From Rhodospirillales bacterium 69-11 (GTDB taxonomy: Bacteria; Pseudomonadota; Alphaproteobacteria; Acetobacterales; Acetobacteraceae), in assembly GCA_001898425.1 (NCBI GenBank), contig MKTV01000049.1:47667-95667 (forward strand): 48,001 nucleotides of DNA, written 5' to 3'. Within the stretch, counting starts at the first letter, position 1. Every line of letters starts with the position of its first letter. The position numbers were made by a program, and so were the translations under genes. Positions 32,500-40,893 of the stretch are shown here, one piece after another. The notes under the pieces were generated by a model. It was not told the origin of the DNA. It made no database searches and saw only the letters and a list, made by a program, of their open reading frames with translations.

Positions 32500-34143
32500 A
32501 TGACGCATGCCCCTGATCTGACCCCGGTCGTCGCACCGGCCCGCGACGGCGGCACCGGCCCGTTCCGGGTACGCCGCCCGATCTGGGAGAACCTGCTGCC
32601 GCCCTGCAACGCCGCCTGCCCGGCCGGGGAGGACATCCAGGCCTGGCTCGCGCTCGCGCAGGCCGGGGAGTTCCGCCGCGCGTGGGAGGTGCTGGTCGCC
32701 GACAACCCGCTGCCCGCGACCCATGGCCGCGTCTGCTATCACCCGTGCGAATCCGCCTGCAACCGCGGCGAGATGGATGCGTCCGTCACGATCCATGCGG
32801 TCGAACGCTTCCTCGGCGACAGGGCGAAGGCGGAACGCTGGGACTACCCTGCGCCCGCCGCAGCGTCCGGCCGGCGCGTGCTGGTCGTGGGCGCCGGCCC
32901 GTCCGGCCTGTCCTGCGCCTACCACCTCGCGCGACTGGGCCATGCGGTGGAAATCCACGAGGCAGGGCCGGTCGCCGGTGGCATGCTGCAGTTCGGCATC
33001 CCCGCCTATCGCCTGCCGCGTGCGGAACTCGCCGCGGAGATCGCGCGGATCGAACAGCTGGGCGTGCGCATCGTCCTGAACCACCCCGTCACCGACGTGT
33101 TGGCCGAGAAGGACGCGGGTGCGTTCGATGCCGTGTTCGTGGCGATCGGCGCGCATGTGGCGCAGCACGCCGCGATCCCGGCGCGCGATGCGGCGCGCGT
33201 GCTGGATGCGGTGAGCATGCTGCGTGAAGCCGGCACCGGCGGGCGCCCGCAACTCGGCCGCCGTGTCGTCGTGTATGGCGGCGGCAACACCGCCATGGAC
33301 GCCGCCCGCACCGCGCGGCGGCTCGGGGCCGACGAGGCGTTGATCGTCTACCGCCGCGACCGCGACCACATGCCGGCGCACAGCTTCGAGGCGGACGAGG
33401 CGATCGAGGAAGGCGTCAAGATCCGCTGGCTCACCACGATCAAGGAGATCGTCGGCCCGTCCCTGACCGTGGAGCGCATGCGGCTGGACGAGCATGGCCG
33501 TCCGCAGCCGACCGGCGAATTCGACACGCTGGAGGCGGACAGCGTCGTGCTGGCGCTGGGCCAGCAGACGGATAGTGGTTTCCTGCGCAACGTTCCCGGC
33601 ATCGCACCGCGTCCGGACGGGACGGTGGTAGTCGACGGCGCCATGATGACCGGGCACGCGGGGATCTTCGCCGGCGGCGACATGGTGCCGAGCGAACGGA
33701 CGGTGACGGTGGCGGTCGGACATGGGAAGCGGGCGGCCCGGCATATCGATGCCTGGCTGCGCGGTGCCGAATACGTCGTCCCTCCGCGGCCGGAGCGCGC
33801 GGACTCCACGAAGCTGCATCTGCCGGTGTTCAGCGACGTGGATCCCGGCGCGCAGCGGCGGCTTGCGGACACGGAGCGGCTGAGCGGGTTCGGGGAGGTG
33901 CTCGCGGGCTTCTCGGAGCGGGAGGCGCAGCGGGAGGCGAAGCGCTGCCTGTCCTGCGGCGTCTGCTACGAGTGCGACAACTGCTTCGCCGCCTGTCCCG
34001 AGCAGGCGATCGCGAAGCTCGGGCCCGGCTTGGGCTACCGGCTGGACACGACGCTGTGCACCGGTTGCGCGACATGCTTCGAGCAGTGCCCGTGCCACGC
34101 CATCCAGATGGCGCTGGAGGCCGACCTGGTGGACCCGCCATGA
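32500..34143 (+). CDS. GltD-like NAD(P)/FAD oxidoreductase with fused 2[4Fe-4S] ferredoxin domain
   Basis: 547 residues. N-terminal Fe-S domain with CNAACPAGEDI and CYHPCESACNRG, FAD motif VLVVGAGPSGLSCAYHL near 126, NAD(P) motif VVVYGGGNTAMDAARTARRL near 260, and a C-terminal Cys-rich part with CLSCGVCYECDNCFAACPEQ and CTGCATCFEQCPCHAIQ. The architecture of a glutamate-synthase small subunit plus ferredoxin suits electron exchange between NAD(P)H and ferredoxin. GGAGGG precedes the ATG. It is the first gene of the operon with nifJ, so it probably takes electrons from, or delivers them to, pyruvate:ferredoxin oxidoreductase. It is not a classic gltD because no gltB is present. Confidence 0.9.
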   Translation: MTHAPDLTPVVAPARDGGTGPFRVRRPIWENLLPPCNAACPAGEDIQAWLALAQAGEFRRAWEVLVADNPLPATHGRVCYHPCESACNRGEMDASVTIHAVERFLGDRAKAERWDYPAPAAASGRRVLVVGAGPSGLSCAYHLARLGHAVEIHEAGPVAGGMLQFGIPAYRLPRAELAAEIARIEQLGVRIVLNHPVTDVLAEKDAGAFDAVFVAIGAHVAQHAAIPARDAARVLDAVSMLREAGTGGRPQLGRRVVVYGGGNTAMDAARTARRLGADEALIVYRRDRDHMPAHSFEADEAIEEGVKIRWLTTIKEIVGPSLTVERMRLDEHGRPQPTGEFDTLEADSVVLALGQQTDSGFLRNVPGIAPRPDGTVVVDGAMMTGHAGIFAGGDMVPSERTVTVAVGHGKRAARHIDAWLRGAEYVVPPRPERADSTKLHLPVFSDVDPGAQRRLADTERLSGFGEVLAGFSEREAQREAKRCLSCGVCYECDNCFAACPEQAIAKLGPGLGYRLDTTLCTGCATCFEQCPCHAIQMALEADLVDPP

Positions 34144-34205
34144 GCGCGCTTGTTCTCGCCGCCCCGACCCTCCTCGAACCCGCTCCTCCCGGAACTCCCC
34201 GATGA
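34140..34205 (+). CDS. 21-codon ORF linking the flavoprotein gene and nifJ
   Basis: ATG at 34140 overlaps the stop of the flavoprotein gene (ATGA) and the TGA at 34203 overlaps the nifJ start (ATGA at 34202). The predicted peptide is MSALVLAAPTLLEPAPPGTP plus Arg. There is no good ribosome-binding site for nifJ on its own, so the small ORF may carry ribosomes into nifJ by reinitiation. A real peptide function is doubtful; a coupling device is more likely. Confidence 0.4.
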   Translation: MSALVLAAPTLLEPAPPGTPR

Positions 34206-37200
34206 CCGACCTGCATGCCACGATGGACGGCAACACCGCGGTCGCGCATGTCGCGTACCGGGTGAACGAAGTCTGCGCCATCTTCCCCATCACACCCTCC
34301 TCCACCATGGCGGAATTGGCGGACGAGTGGGCCGCGCAAGGCGTGCGGAACATCTGGGGCAACGTGCCCGTGGTGCAGGAGATGCAGAGCGAGGGCGGTG
34401 CCGCCGGTACCGTGCATGGCGCGCTGCAATCCGGCGCGCTCACCACGACCTTTACGGCCTCCCAGGGCCTGCTGCTGATGCTGCCCAACATGTTCAAGAT
34501 CGCGGGCGAGCTCACGCCGACCGTCTTTCACGTGGCGGCGCGCGCGGTCGCCACCCAGGCCCTGTCGATCTTCGGCGACCACTCCGACGTCATGGCCGCG
34601 CGGAGCACCGGCTTCGCCCTGCTCGCGTCGGCCAACGTGCAGGAGGCGCATGACGCGGCCCTGATCGCCCAGGCCGCGACGCTCGCCGGCCGCGTGCCGG
34701 TGCTGCACTTCTTCGACGGGTTCCGCGTCTCGCACGAGGTCAACACGCTCTCGCTGCTGTCGGATGCGCAGATCCGCGCCATGATCGACGACGGGTTGGT
34801 GCACGCCCATCGCGCCCGCGCCCTGAATCCGGAGCGGCCGGTGGTGCGCGGCACGGCCCACAACCCCGACACGTTCTTCCAGGCGCGGGAAACAGTGAAC
34901 CCGTTCTACGTGGCGTTCCCCGACATCGTGCAGCAGCAGATGGACCGGTTCGCCGCGCTCACCGGCCGGCAGTATCACCTGTTCGACTACGAAGGCCCGG
35001 ACGACGCCGAACGCGTGATCGTGCTGATGGGGTCGGGCGCCGAGACCGCCGCCGTCACGGCCGCGGCGCTGCGGGCGCGCGGGGAGCGTGTCGGCGTGCT
35101 GCGCGTGCGGCTGATGCGCCCGTTTGCCGGAGAGGCGTTCCTCGCCGCCCTGCCGCGCTCCGTGCGCACCATCGCCGTGCTGGAGCAGTGCAAGGAAGCG
35201 GGCGCGCCGGGTGAGCCGCTGTACCTCGACGTGGTAACCACGCTCGCCCAATCCGTGGTGGCCGGCCGGCGCCGCGCCATGCCGGGGGTGATCGGCGGGC
35301 GCTACGGCCTGTCCTCCAAGGATTTCTCCCCCGCGCTGGTGAAGGCGGTGTTCGACGAGCTCGACGGGACCGCCCCGCGCAACGGCTTCACCGTCGGCAT
35401 CACCGATGACGTGAGCCACACGAGCCTCGTGCCCGACGCGGATTTCCGCATCGAGCCGCCCGAGACGGTCTGTGCGGTGTTCTACGGCCTGGGCGCGGAC
35501 GGAACCGTGGGCGCCAACAAGAACACGGTGAAGATCATCGCCGAGGATGCCGGGCTGCACGCACAGGGCTACTTCGTCTACGACAGCCACAAATCGGGCG
35601 CGCAGACCATCTCGCATCTGCGCTTCGGCAAGCAGCCCATCCGCGCGCCCTATCTGATCCAGCAGGCGAGCTTCGTCGCCGTGCATCAGTTCCAGTTCGT
35701 GGAGCGGCACGACATGCTGCGGCTCGCGGCACCCGGCGCGACCCTGCTGCTGAACAGCCCGTACGGTCCGGAGGAGGTGTGGGATCACCTGCCGCGCGCC
35801 ATGCAGCAGCGGATCATCACGCTGGGCCTGAAGGTGTTCGTGATCGACGCTTCGCGCGTCGCCACCGAGGTCGGGCTGCGCGGCCGCACCAACACGGTGT
35901 TGCAGACCTGCTTCTTCGCGCTGTCCGGCGTGCTGCCGCGGGAGCGCGCGATCGCCGAGATCAAGCACGCGATCGAGAAGACCTACGGCAAGCGCGGCGC
36001 CGAGGTGGTGGCGCGCAATTTCCAGGCGGTGGACGACACGCTCGATCGCCTGTTCGAGGTGCGCGTCCCCACCGCCGTCACGAGCGACTGGGAGCGGCAG
36101 CCGCCCGTCTCCGCCGATGCGCCGGATTTCGTGCGGACGGTGACGGCCCTGATGCTGGAAGGCCGCGGCGACGAGATCCCGGTGAGCCGCCTGCCGGTCG
36201 ACGGCACGTGGCCGGTCGGCACCGCCGCCTGGGAAAAGCGCAACATCGCGGAGACGGTGCCGCTCTGGCACGAGGACCTGTGCATCCAGTGCGGCCAGTG
36301 CAGCTTCGTGTGCCCGCACGGCGTGATCCAGGCGCGCTACTTCGATGCCGCCCAGCTCGACCGCGCACCCGGCGGCTTCCGGTCCGCTCCAATCAACACG
36401 CGCGGCTTCCCCGACGTGCGGTTCACCTTGCAGTTCTCGCTCGAGGATTGCACCGGCTGCGGCCTCTGCGTCGAGGCGTGTCCCGCGGTCGACACCGCCA
36501 TCGACGCCGCCACCGCGCACAAGGCGCTGACGATGGAGGACAAGCAGCCGCTGCTCGCGCCGGCGCGCGCCGACCAGGCGTTCTTCGCGACCCTGCCGGT
36601 GAACGACCGCGCCCGCGTCGACTTCGCGAACGTGCGCGGGGTGCAGTTCCTCGAGCCGCTGTTCACCTACTCCGGTGCCTGCGCCGGCTGCGGCGAGACG
36701 CCCTACCTGAAGTTGCTGTCGCAACTGTTCGGCGACCGGCTGCAGGTGGCGAACGCGACCGGCTGCTCCTCCATCTACGGCGGCAACCTTCCCGTCACGC
36801 CCTGGTCGGCCAACAAGGAAGGCCGCGGGCCCGCCTGGTCCAACTCGCTGTTCGAGGACAATGCGGAATTCGGGCTGGGCTTCCGCCTCGCCGCGGACCA
36901 GCACGTGGCGCTCGCGCGCACCCTGGCGCAGGCCCTGGCGCCGATGGTGGGGGAGGATCTCGTGGCCGCGATCCTCGCCGCGCCGCAGGTGCGCGAGTCC
37001 GACATCCGCGCCCAGCGTGCCCGCGTCGCGGCCCTGGTCGGGCGGCTGCGCGCGCATCCGGACGTCCCGGCGGCGAGGGACCTGCTGTCGGTGGTCGAGC
37101 ACCTCGTGCGCCGCAGTGTCTGGATCGTCGGCGGCGACGGCTGGGCCTACGACATCGGCTATGGCGGGCTCGACCACGTGCTGGCGAGCGCGCGCGACGT

Positions 37201-37849
37201 GAACGTCCTGGTGCTCGACACCGAAGTCTATTCCAACACCGGCGGCCAGGCGTCGAAGGCCACGCCACTCGGGGCCGTCGCCAAGTTCGCCGCCGCGGGC
37301 AAGCGGGTTGCGCGCAAGGACCTCGCCTTGCAGGCCATCGCCTACGGCAACGTCTATGTCGCGCAGGTCGCGATGGGCGCCAATCCGCAGCAGACCCTGC
37401 AGGCGTTCCGCGAGGCGGAGGCCTATGCCGGCCCGTCCATCATCCTGGCCTACTCGCATTGCATCGCGCACGGGATCGACATGCAGAAGGGGCTGAGCCA
37501 GCAGGACCTTGCCGTTGCGACGGGCTATTGGCCGCTATTCCGCTACGATCCGAGGTTGCGTGAGGTGGGCGCCAACCCCTTCGTGCTCGACAGCCCGCGG
37601 CCGTCGCGCCCGTTCAAGGACTATGCCGGCAACGAGATGCGCTACCGCAGCCTGATGCAGACGCGCCCCGAGGAGGCGGCGCAGCTGATGGAAGCGGCGC
37701 AGGCTGCGATCCTCGAGAAGTATCGCACGTATGAGGAGATGGCCGGCTGGTCCGGCACGCGCTTCCATCCCGCCGGCGTCGACCGCGCGGCCCCGCATGG
37801 CGGCGCGTACGTGCCGCACCTCGACGAGGCGGTGGGCGTCCGCGGCTGA
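34202..37849 (+). CDS. nifJ: Pyruvate:ferredoxin (flavodoxin) oxidoreductase
   Basis: 1215 residues, the full homodimeric NifJ type. It converts pyruvate and CoA to acetyl-CoA, CO2 and reduced ferredoxin, or the reverse. Domain I begins MDGNTAVAHVAYRVNEVCAI; ferredoxin motifs CIQCGQCSFVCPHG (~694) and CTGCGLCVEACP (~750); the ThDP domain has CAGCGETPYLKLL (~826), GCSSIYGGNLPVTPW and NTGGQASKATPLGA. C-terminal extension present. The enzyme is oxygen-sensitive, which fits the FNR/FixK-like boxes upstream. Being in an operon with a ferredoxin-fused NAD(P) flavoprotein suggests the pair links pyruvate oxidation to NAD(P). A nitrogen-fixation role is possible but no nif genes are seen. Confidence 0.96.
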   Translation: MTDLHATMDGNTAVAHVAYRVNEVCAIFPITPSSTMAELADEWAAQGVRNIWGNVPVVQEMQSEGGAAGTVHGALQSGALTTTFTASQGLLLMLPNMFKIAGELTPTVFHVAARAVATQALSIFGDHSDVMAARSTGFALLASANVQEAHDAALIAQAATLAGRVPVLHFFDGFRVSHEVNTLSLLSDAQIRAMIDDGLVHAHRARALNPERPVVRGTAHNPDTFFQARETVNPFYVAFPDIVQQQMDRFAALTGRQYHLFDYEGPDDAERVIVLMGSGAETAAVTAAALRARGERVGVLRVRLMRPFAGEAFLAALPRSVRTIAVLEQCKEAGAPGEPLYLDVVTTLAQSVVAGRRRAMPGVIGGRYGLSSKDFSPALVKAVFDELDGTAPRNGFTVGITDDVSHTSLVPDADFRIEPPETVCAVFYGLGADGTVGANKNTVKIIAEDAGLHAQGYFVYDSHKSGAQTISHLRFGKQPIRAPYLIQQASFVAVHQFQFVERHDMLRLAAPGATLLLNSPYGPEEVWDHLPRAMQQRIITLGLKVFVIDASRVATEVGLRGRTNTVLQTCFFALSGVLPRERAIAEIKHAIEKTYGKRGAEVVARNFQAVDDTLDRLFEVRVPTAVTSDWERQPPVSADAPDFVRTVTALMLEGRGDEIPVSRLPVDGTWPVGTAAWEKRNIAETVPLWHEDLCIQCGQCSFVCPHGVIQARYFDAAQLDRAPGGFRSAPINTRGFPDVRFTLQFSLEDCTGCGLCVEACPAVDTAIDAATAHKALTMEDKQPLLAPARADQAFFATLPVNDRARVDFANVRGVQFLEPLFTYSGACAGCGETPYLKLLSQLFGDRLQVANATGCSSIYGGNLPVTPWSANKEGRGPAWSNSLFEDNAEFGLGFRLAADQHVALARTLAQALAPMVGEDLVAAILAAPQVRESDIRAQRARVAALVGRLRAHPDVPAARDLLSVVEHLVRRSVWIVGGDGWAYDIGYGGLDHVLASARDVNVLVLDTEVYSNTGGQASKATPLGAVAKFAAAGKRVARKDLALQAIAYGNVYVAQVAMGANPQQTLQAFREAEAYAGPSIILAYSHCIAHGIDMQKGLSQQDLAVATGYWPLFRYDPRLREVGANPFVLDSPRPSRPFKDYAGNEMRYRSLMQTRPEEAAQLMEAAQAAILEKYRTYEEMAGWSGTRFHPAGVDRAAPHGGAYVPHLDEAVGVRG

Positions 37850-37947
37850 TCCGTGCGCGGCGGTGCGGATGGTGTCACCGTGTCACGGCCGCCGGGAGAG
37901 GGCGCAGTGTCGCACAGTGCGCCGGCGAGCGCGGCCACGCCTTGTCG

Positions 37948-39411
37948 ATGGCGGCGCGGTCGCTCACGATGCCGGCGCGTCTTCACGGCATCGACGAGGC
38001 TCCGTTGCAGGATATCGATCTCGGCTTCCTTCCGGCCACCGAACTGGCCGCCCTCTATCGGCGGAAAGCGCTCTCTCCGGTGGAGGTCGCCAAGGCGATC
38101 CTGCGCCACATCGAAACCCAGGAGCCGCGGCTCAACGCCACCACCATGCTGACCACGGACCTCGCGCTGCAGCAGGCGCGTGCGGCCGAGGCGATCTTCC
38201 AGAAGGGTGAGGCGGCCGGCCCGCTGACCGGCATTCCGGTCACGCTGAAGGACCTGCATCCCACCAAGGGCATCGTCACCGAACACGGCTCGCGCATCAT
38301 GAAGGGGAACGTGCCCGAACAGGACACGCCGTCGATCGCGCGGCTGCATGCGGCGGGAACGGTGACGGTGGCGAAGACCACCTCGCCCGAGTTCGGCTGG
38401 AAGGGCGTGAGCCAGAGCCCGCTCAGCGGCATCACCAGCAACCCGTGGAAGCTGGGCTACAACGCCGGCGCGTCCTCGGCCGGCGCCGGGGCCGCCGCGG
38501 CGGCCGGTTATGGCCCGCTGCATCTCGGGTCGGACGGTGCGGGCTCGATCCGCATGCCGTCGCATTTCTGCGGCATCTACGGGCTGAAGGCGACGTTCGG
38601 GCGCGTGCCGATCTGGCCGATGTCGAACAACGACTACGCGACGCATATCGGCCCGATGACCCGCACCGTCGCCGACGCCGCGCTCATGCTTCAGGCGATG
38701 GCCGGCCCGCATCCGTGGGACGCGGCCTCGTTGCCCGCCGACCCGACGGACTACGCCGCCAACCTGAAGCGCGACATGAAGGGGGTGCGGATCGCGTACT
38801 CGCCCGATCTCGGCCATGCGCGCGTCGATCCCGAGGTGGCTGCGCTGGTCGAGAAGGCGGTGCAGGCCTTCGTCGAGATGGGCGCGACCGTCGAGCAGGT
38901 CACGCCCGCCTGGGGTCCCCTCGGCCCGGAGATCGAGCGCGTCCTGTGGCCCTGCGCCTATGTCGCCCGCGCCCGCTACCTGCCGGAGTGGGAGGCCCAG
39001 ATGGATCCCGGCCTGGTCGCACTGATCAAGGAGGGGCTCACCCTGTCCGCGCGCGACTTCACCACGGCGCGGGAGCGGAAGTTCGCCTGGATCGGGCAGA
39101 TCCACGACTTCTTAGAGGAATGGGATTTCCTGCTGACCCCCGCCGTCAGCGTCGCGGCCTTCCCGGCGGAGCGCCTGCAACCGGAGCACTGGCCGCAGCA
39201 CCCGTGGGACTGGCTGATGTGGGCGGAGTTCTCCTATCCGTTCAACCACTCCGGCAATCCGGCGGCGAGCGTCCCCTGCGGGTTCACTCCGGCGGGCCTG
39301 CCGGTCGGGCTGCAGATCGTGGGCAAGCGGTTCGACGATCTCGGCGTGCTGCAGGCCTCGGCCGCGTTCGAGCAGGCGCGGCCTTGGGCGGACAAGCGCC
39401 CGCCGGTGTAG
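37948..39411 (+). CDS. Amidase signature family enzyme
   Basis: About 487 residues. The Ser-cisSer-Lys triad is recognisable: Lys in PVTLKDLHPTKG, cis-Ser in GASSAGAGAAAAAGYG and the nucleophile in GSDGAGSIRMPS. The glycine-rich loop is GASSAG instead of the common GGSSGG, a mild variant. It hydrolyses an amide, possibly of a small carboxylic acid or an aryl-acyl amide; no partner gene indicates which. Not a GatA, since gatB/gatC are absent. The start could be TTG 37942, ATG 37948 or ATG 37969 (MPARLHGIDEA); none has a strong ribosome-binding site. It begins 98 nt after nifJ and may be read from the same promoter. Confidence 0.85.
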   Translation: MAARSLTMPARLHGIDEAPLQDIDLGFLPATELAALYRRKALSPVEVAKAILRHIETQEPRLNATTMLTTDLALQQARAAEAIFQKGEAAGPLTGIPVTLKDLHPTKGIVTEHGSRIMKGNVPEQDTPSIARLHAAGTVTVAKTTSPEFGWKGVSQSPLSGITSNPWKLGYNAGASSAGAGAAAAAGYGPLHLGSDGAGSIRMPSHFCGIYGLKATFGRVPIWPMSNNDYATHIGPMTRTVADAALMLQAMAGPHPWDAASLPADPTDYAANLKRDMKGVRIAYSPDLGHARVDPEVAALVEKAVQAFVEMGATVEQVTPAWGPLGPEIERVLWPCAYVARARYLPEWEAQMDPGLVALIKEGLTLSARDFTTARERKFAWIGQIHDFLEEWDFLLTPAVSVAAFPAERLQPEHWPQHPWDWLMWAEFSYPFNHSGNPAASVPCGFTPAGLPVGLQIVGKRFDDLGVLQASAAFEQARPWADKRPPV

Positions 39412-39452
39412 TGCCGGCGTGAGGGCGTGGTCTCGGGGCATGCCCTTGCGAG

Positions 39453-39606
39453 GGGGGCGAAGGGCTCGCCGAGGGCCGCGGCAGGGTGCGGGCGGGGGTG
39501 GCCGGCTCGAGGGCCGGCCATGACGGGGAGGGGGCGAAGGGCTCGCCGAGGACCGCGGCAGGGTGCGAGCGGGGATGGCCGGCTCGACGGACGGCCATGA
39601 CGGGGA
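39453..39606. repeat. 77-bp tandem repeat with REP-like palindrome, two copies
   Basis: Copies at 39453-39529 and 39530-39606 each contain GGCGAAGGGCTCGCCGAGG, CCGCGGCAGGGTGCG and a stem GGCCGGCTCGAGGGCCGGCC or a decayed version, followed by ATGACGGGGAG. The palindrome belongs to the family at 22206-22288. They lie between the convergent amidase and pirin genes, where they could serve as transcript-end structures. Confidence 0.85.
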
Positions 39607-39661
39607 GGAGGCGACCGGCGCCGCGCTCCGTCCCGCCGCGGGATTGATCCTCGCGCAGTCC

Positions 39662-40360
39662 CTACAGCGCGACCTCGACCGCGACCAGGTCCGCCTGCTT
39701 GGTTGCGGTGATCACCAGCTCCGGCTCGTCTTGGATCGCGGCGCCGTCGCGCGGCCCGATGGGGATGCCGTTGACCGTCACGCTGCCCGTGGCGGGCACC
39801 AGATAGCAGCCTCGCCCCGTCGCCAGCGGCAGATGCAGGGTTTCGCCGGCCCGCAGCACGCCTGCGCGCAGCTGGGCGTCGGCGTGCAAGGGCAAGGCAC
39901 CGGAAACCGCGTCGTCGACCCGTCCACTCGCCAGCACGGCCACGCCGCTGCCGCGTGGGAAGCGGCGCGTCGCCCAACCGGGCGCGACGCCGGTGCGGTC
40001 CGGCCGGATCCAGATCTGGAACAGGCGGGTGGTCTCGTGCTCCAGGTTGTACTCGGCGTGGACGACCCCGGTCCCGGCATGCATCACCTGCACGTCCCCA
40101 GCCTCGGTGCGGCCCTCGTTGCCCAGGCTGTCGCGGTGGGTGATCGCGCCCTGCCGGACATAGGTGACGATCTCCATGTCCGCGTGCGGGTGCGGGTCGA
40201 AGCCCTTGCCGGGGGCGATCTCGTCGTCGTTCCAGACGCAGAGGGGGCCGAATCCCATGCGCGCCGCCTCGCGGTAGGCGCCGAAGCTGAAATGGTGGCG
40301 TGCCGCCAGCCAGCCGTTCTGGAAGCCGCCCAGCGTGTCGAAGGGACGCACGTCGATCAA
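39662..40360 (-). CDS. Pirin family protein (YhaK-like bicupin)
   Basis: 232 residues with a TTG start at 40360. It then begins MIDVRPFDTLGGFQNGWL, just as YhaK-type pirins do, and GGGAGG lies five bases upstream; the longer frame to 40429 would overlap the MarR gene and add atypical residues. Metal-binding positions HPHADMEIVTYV (~60) and HAGTGVVHAEYN (~100) are present in the N-terminal cupin. Pirins act as quercetinase-like enzymes or redox-sensing partners. It follows a MarR-type gene, a common pairing, and probably forms an operon with it and the universal stress gene upstream. Confidence 0.88.
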   Translation of the reverse strand: MIDVRPFDTLGGFQNGWLAARHHFSFGAYREAARMGFGPLCVWNDDEIAPGKGFDPHPHADMEIVTYVRQGAITHRDSLGNEGRTEAGDVQVMHAGTGVVHAEYNLEHETTRLFQIWIRPDRTGVAPGWATRRFPRGSGVAVLASGRVDDAVSGALPLHADAQLRAGVLRAGETLHLPLATGRGCYLVPATGSVTVNGIPIGPRDGAAIQDEPELVITATKQADLVAVEVAL

Positions 40361-40391
40361 CCAGACCTCCCGAACCGGACTTACGTGCCGA

Positions 40392-40889
40392 TCAGGTCCG
40401 ATCGTGACCGTCCGATGACGGGTCGGCAAGCGCGGGGCCCGCGGCGCCGCCCAGCTTGCGGAGGAGCCGACCGAGCTCCTGGAGTTCGGAATGGGTGAGG
40501 GTGTCCATGGTGGCGGCGATGTCGCGGGCGTGCCGGGGGAACAGCGCTTCGATCAGCGCGCGGCCCTCGGCGGTGAGGTCGACCGTCACGGCGCGCCGGT
40601 CGGCGGCGCTGCGTGCGCGCGATACCAGGCCGCGGCGGGCGAGCTTGTCCACCACGTCGGTCATGTTGCCGGGGCTGGTCAGCACCTTGCGCAGCAGCTC
40701 GCGCTGCGTGAGCGGGCCCTTGTGCAGGATGGCCTCGAGCACGCCGAACTGTGTCGCGGTCAAGCCCTCCGCGCTCAGTCCCGGTTCCAGCCGCGCCAGC
40801 ACCGACTTGCCGGCGCGCAGCAGCTTCACATAGACCCTGAGCGCCTCACGGACCCGGTCGGTCTCCGGCACCGGCCCGGCATCCGCCAC
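40392..40889 (-). CDS. MarR family transcriptional regulator
   Basis: 165 residues. Winged HTH with LTATQFGVLEAILHKGPLTQ, the recognition helix region TSPGNMTDVVDKLARRGLV and wing SAADRRAVTVDLTAEGR, typical of MarR proteins. Usually a repressor of its own operon, responding to phenolic compounds or oxidants. It starts 4 nt after the universal stress protein stop and lies 31 nt before the pirin gene, so the three appear to be one transcript. An operator was not identified with confidence. Confidence 0.9.
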   Translation of the reverse strand: MADAGPVPETDRVREALRVYVKLLRAGKSVLARLEPGLSAEGLTATQFGVLEAILHKGPLTQRELLRKVLTSPGNMTDVVDKLARRGLVSRARSAADRRAVTVDLTAEGRALIEALFPRHARDIAATMDTLTHSELQELGRLLRKLGGAAGPALADPSSDGHDRT

Positions 40890-40893
40890 CGGC

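Noticed and set aside
32500-34143. Glutamate synthase small subunit (gltD)
   Set aside because: No gltB is adjacent, and the protein carries an extra C-terminal double ferredoxin region and is coupled to nifJ.
32500-37849. Nitrogen-fixation locus because of nifJ
   Set aside because: No nitrogenase, nif regulator or ferredoxin genes are in the window; PFOR has many other roles.
40360-40429. Longer pirin start at 40429
   Set aside because: It would overlap the MarR gene and lacks homology; TTG 40360 with GGGAGG upstream reproduces the family N-terminus.
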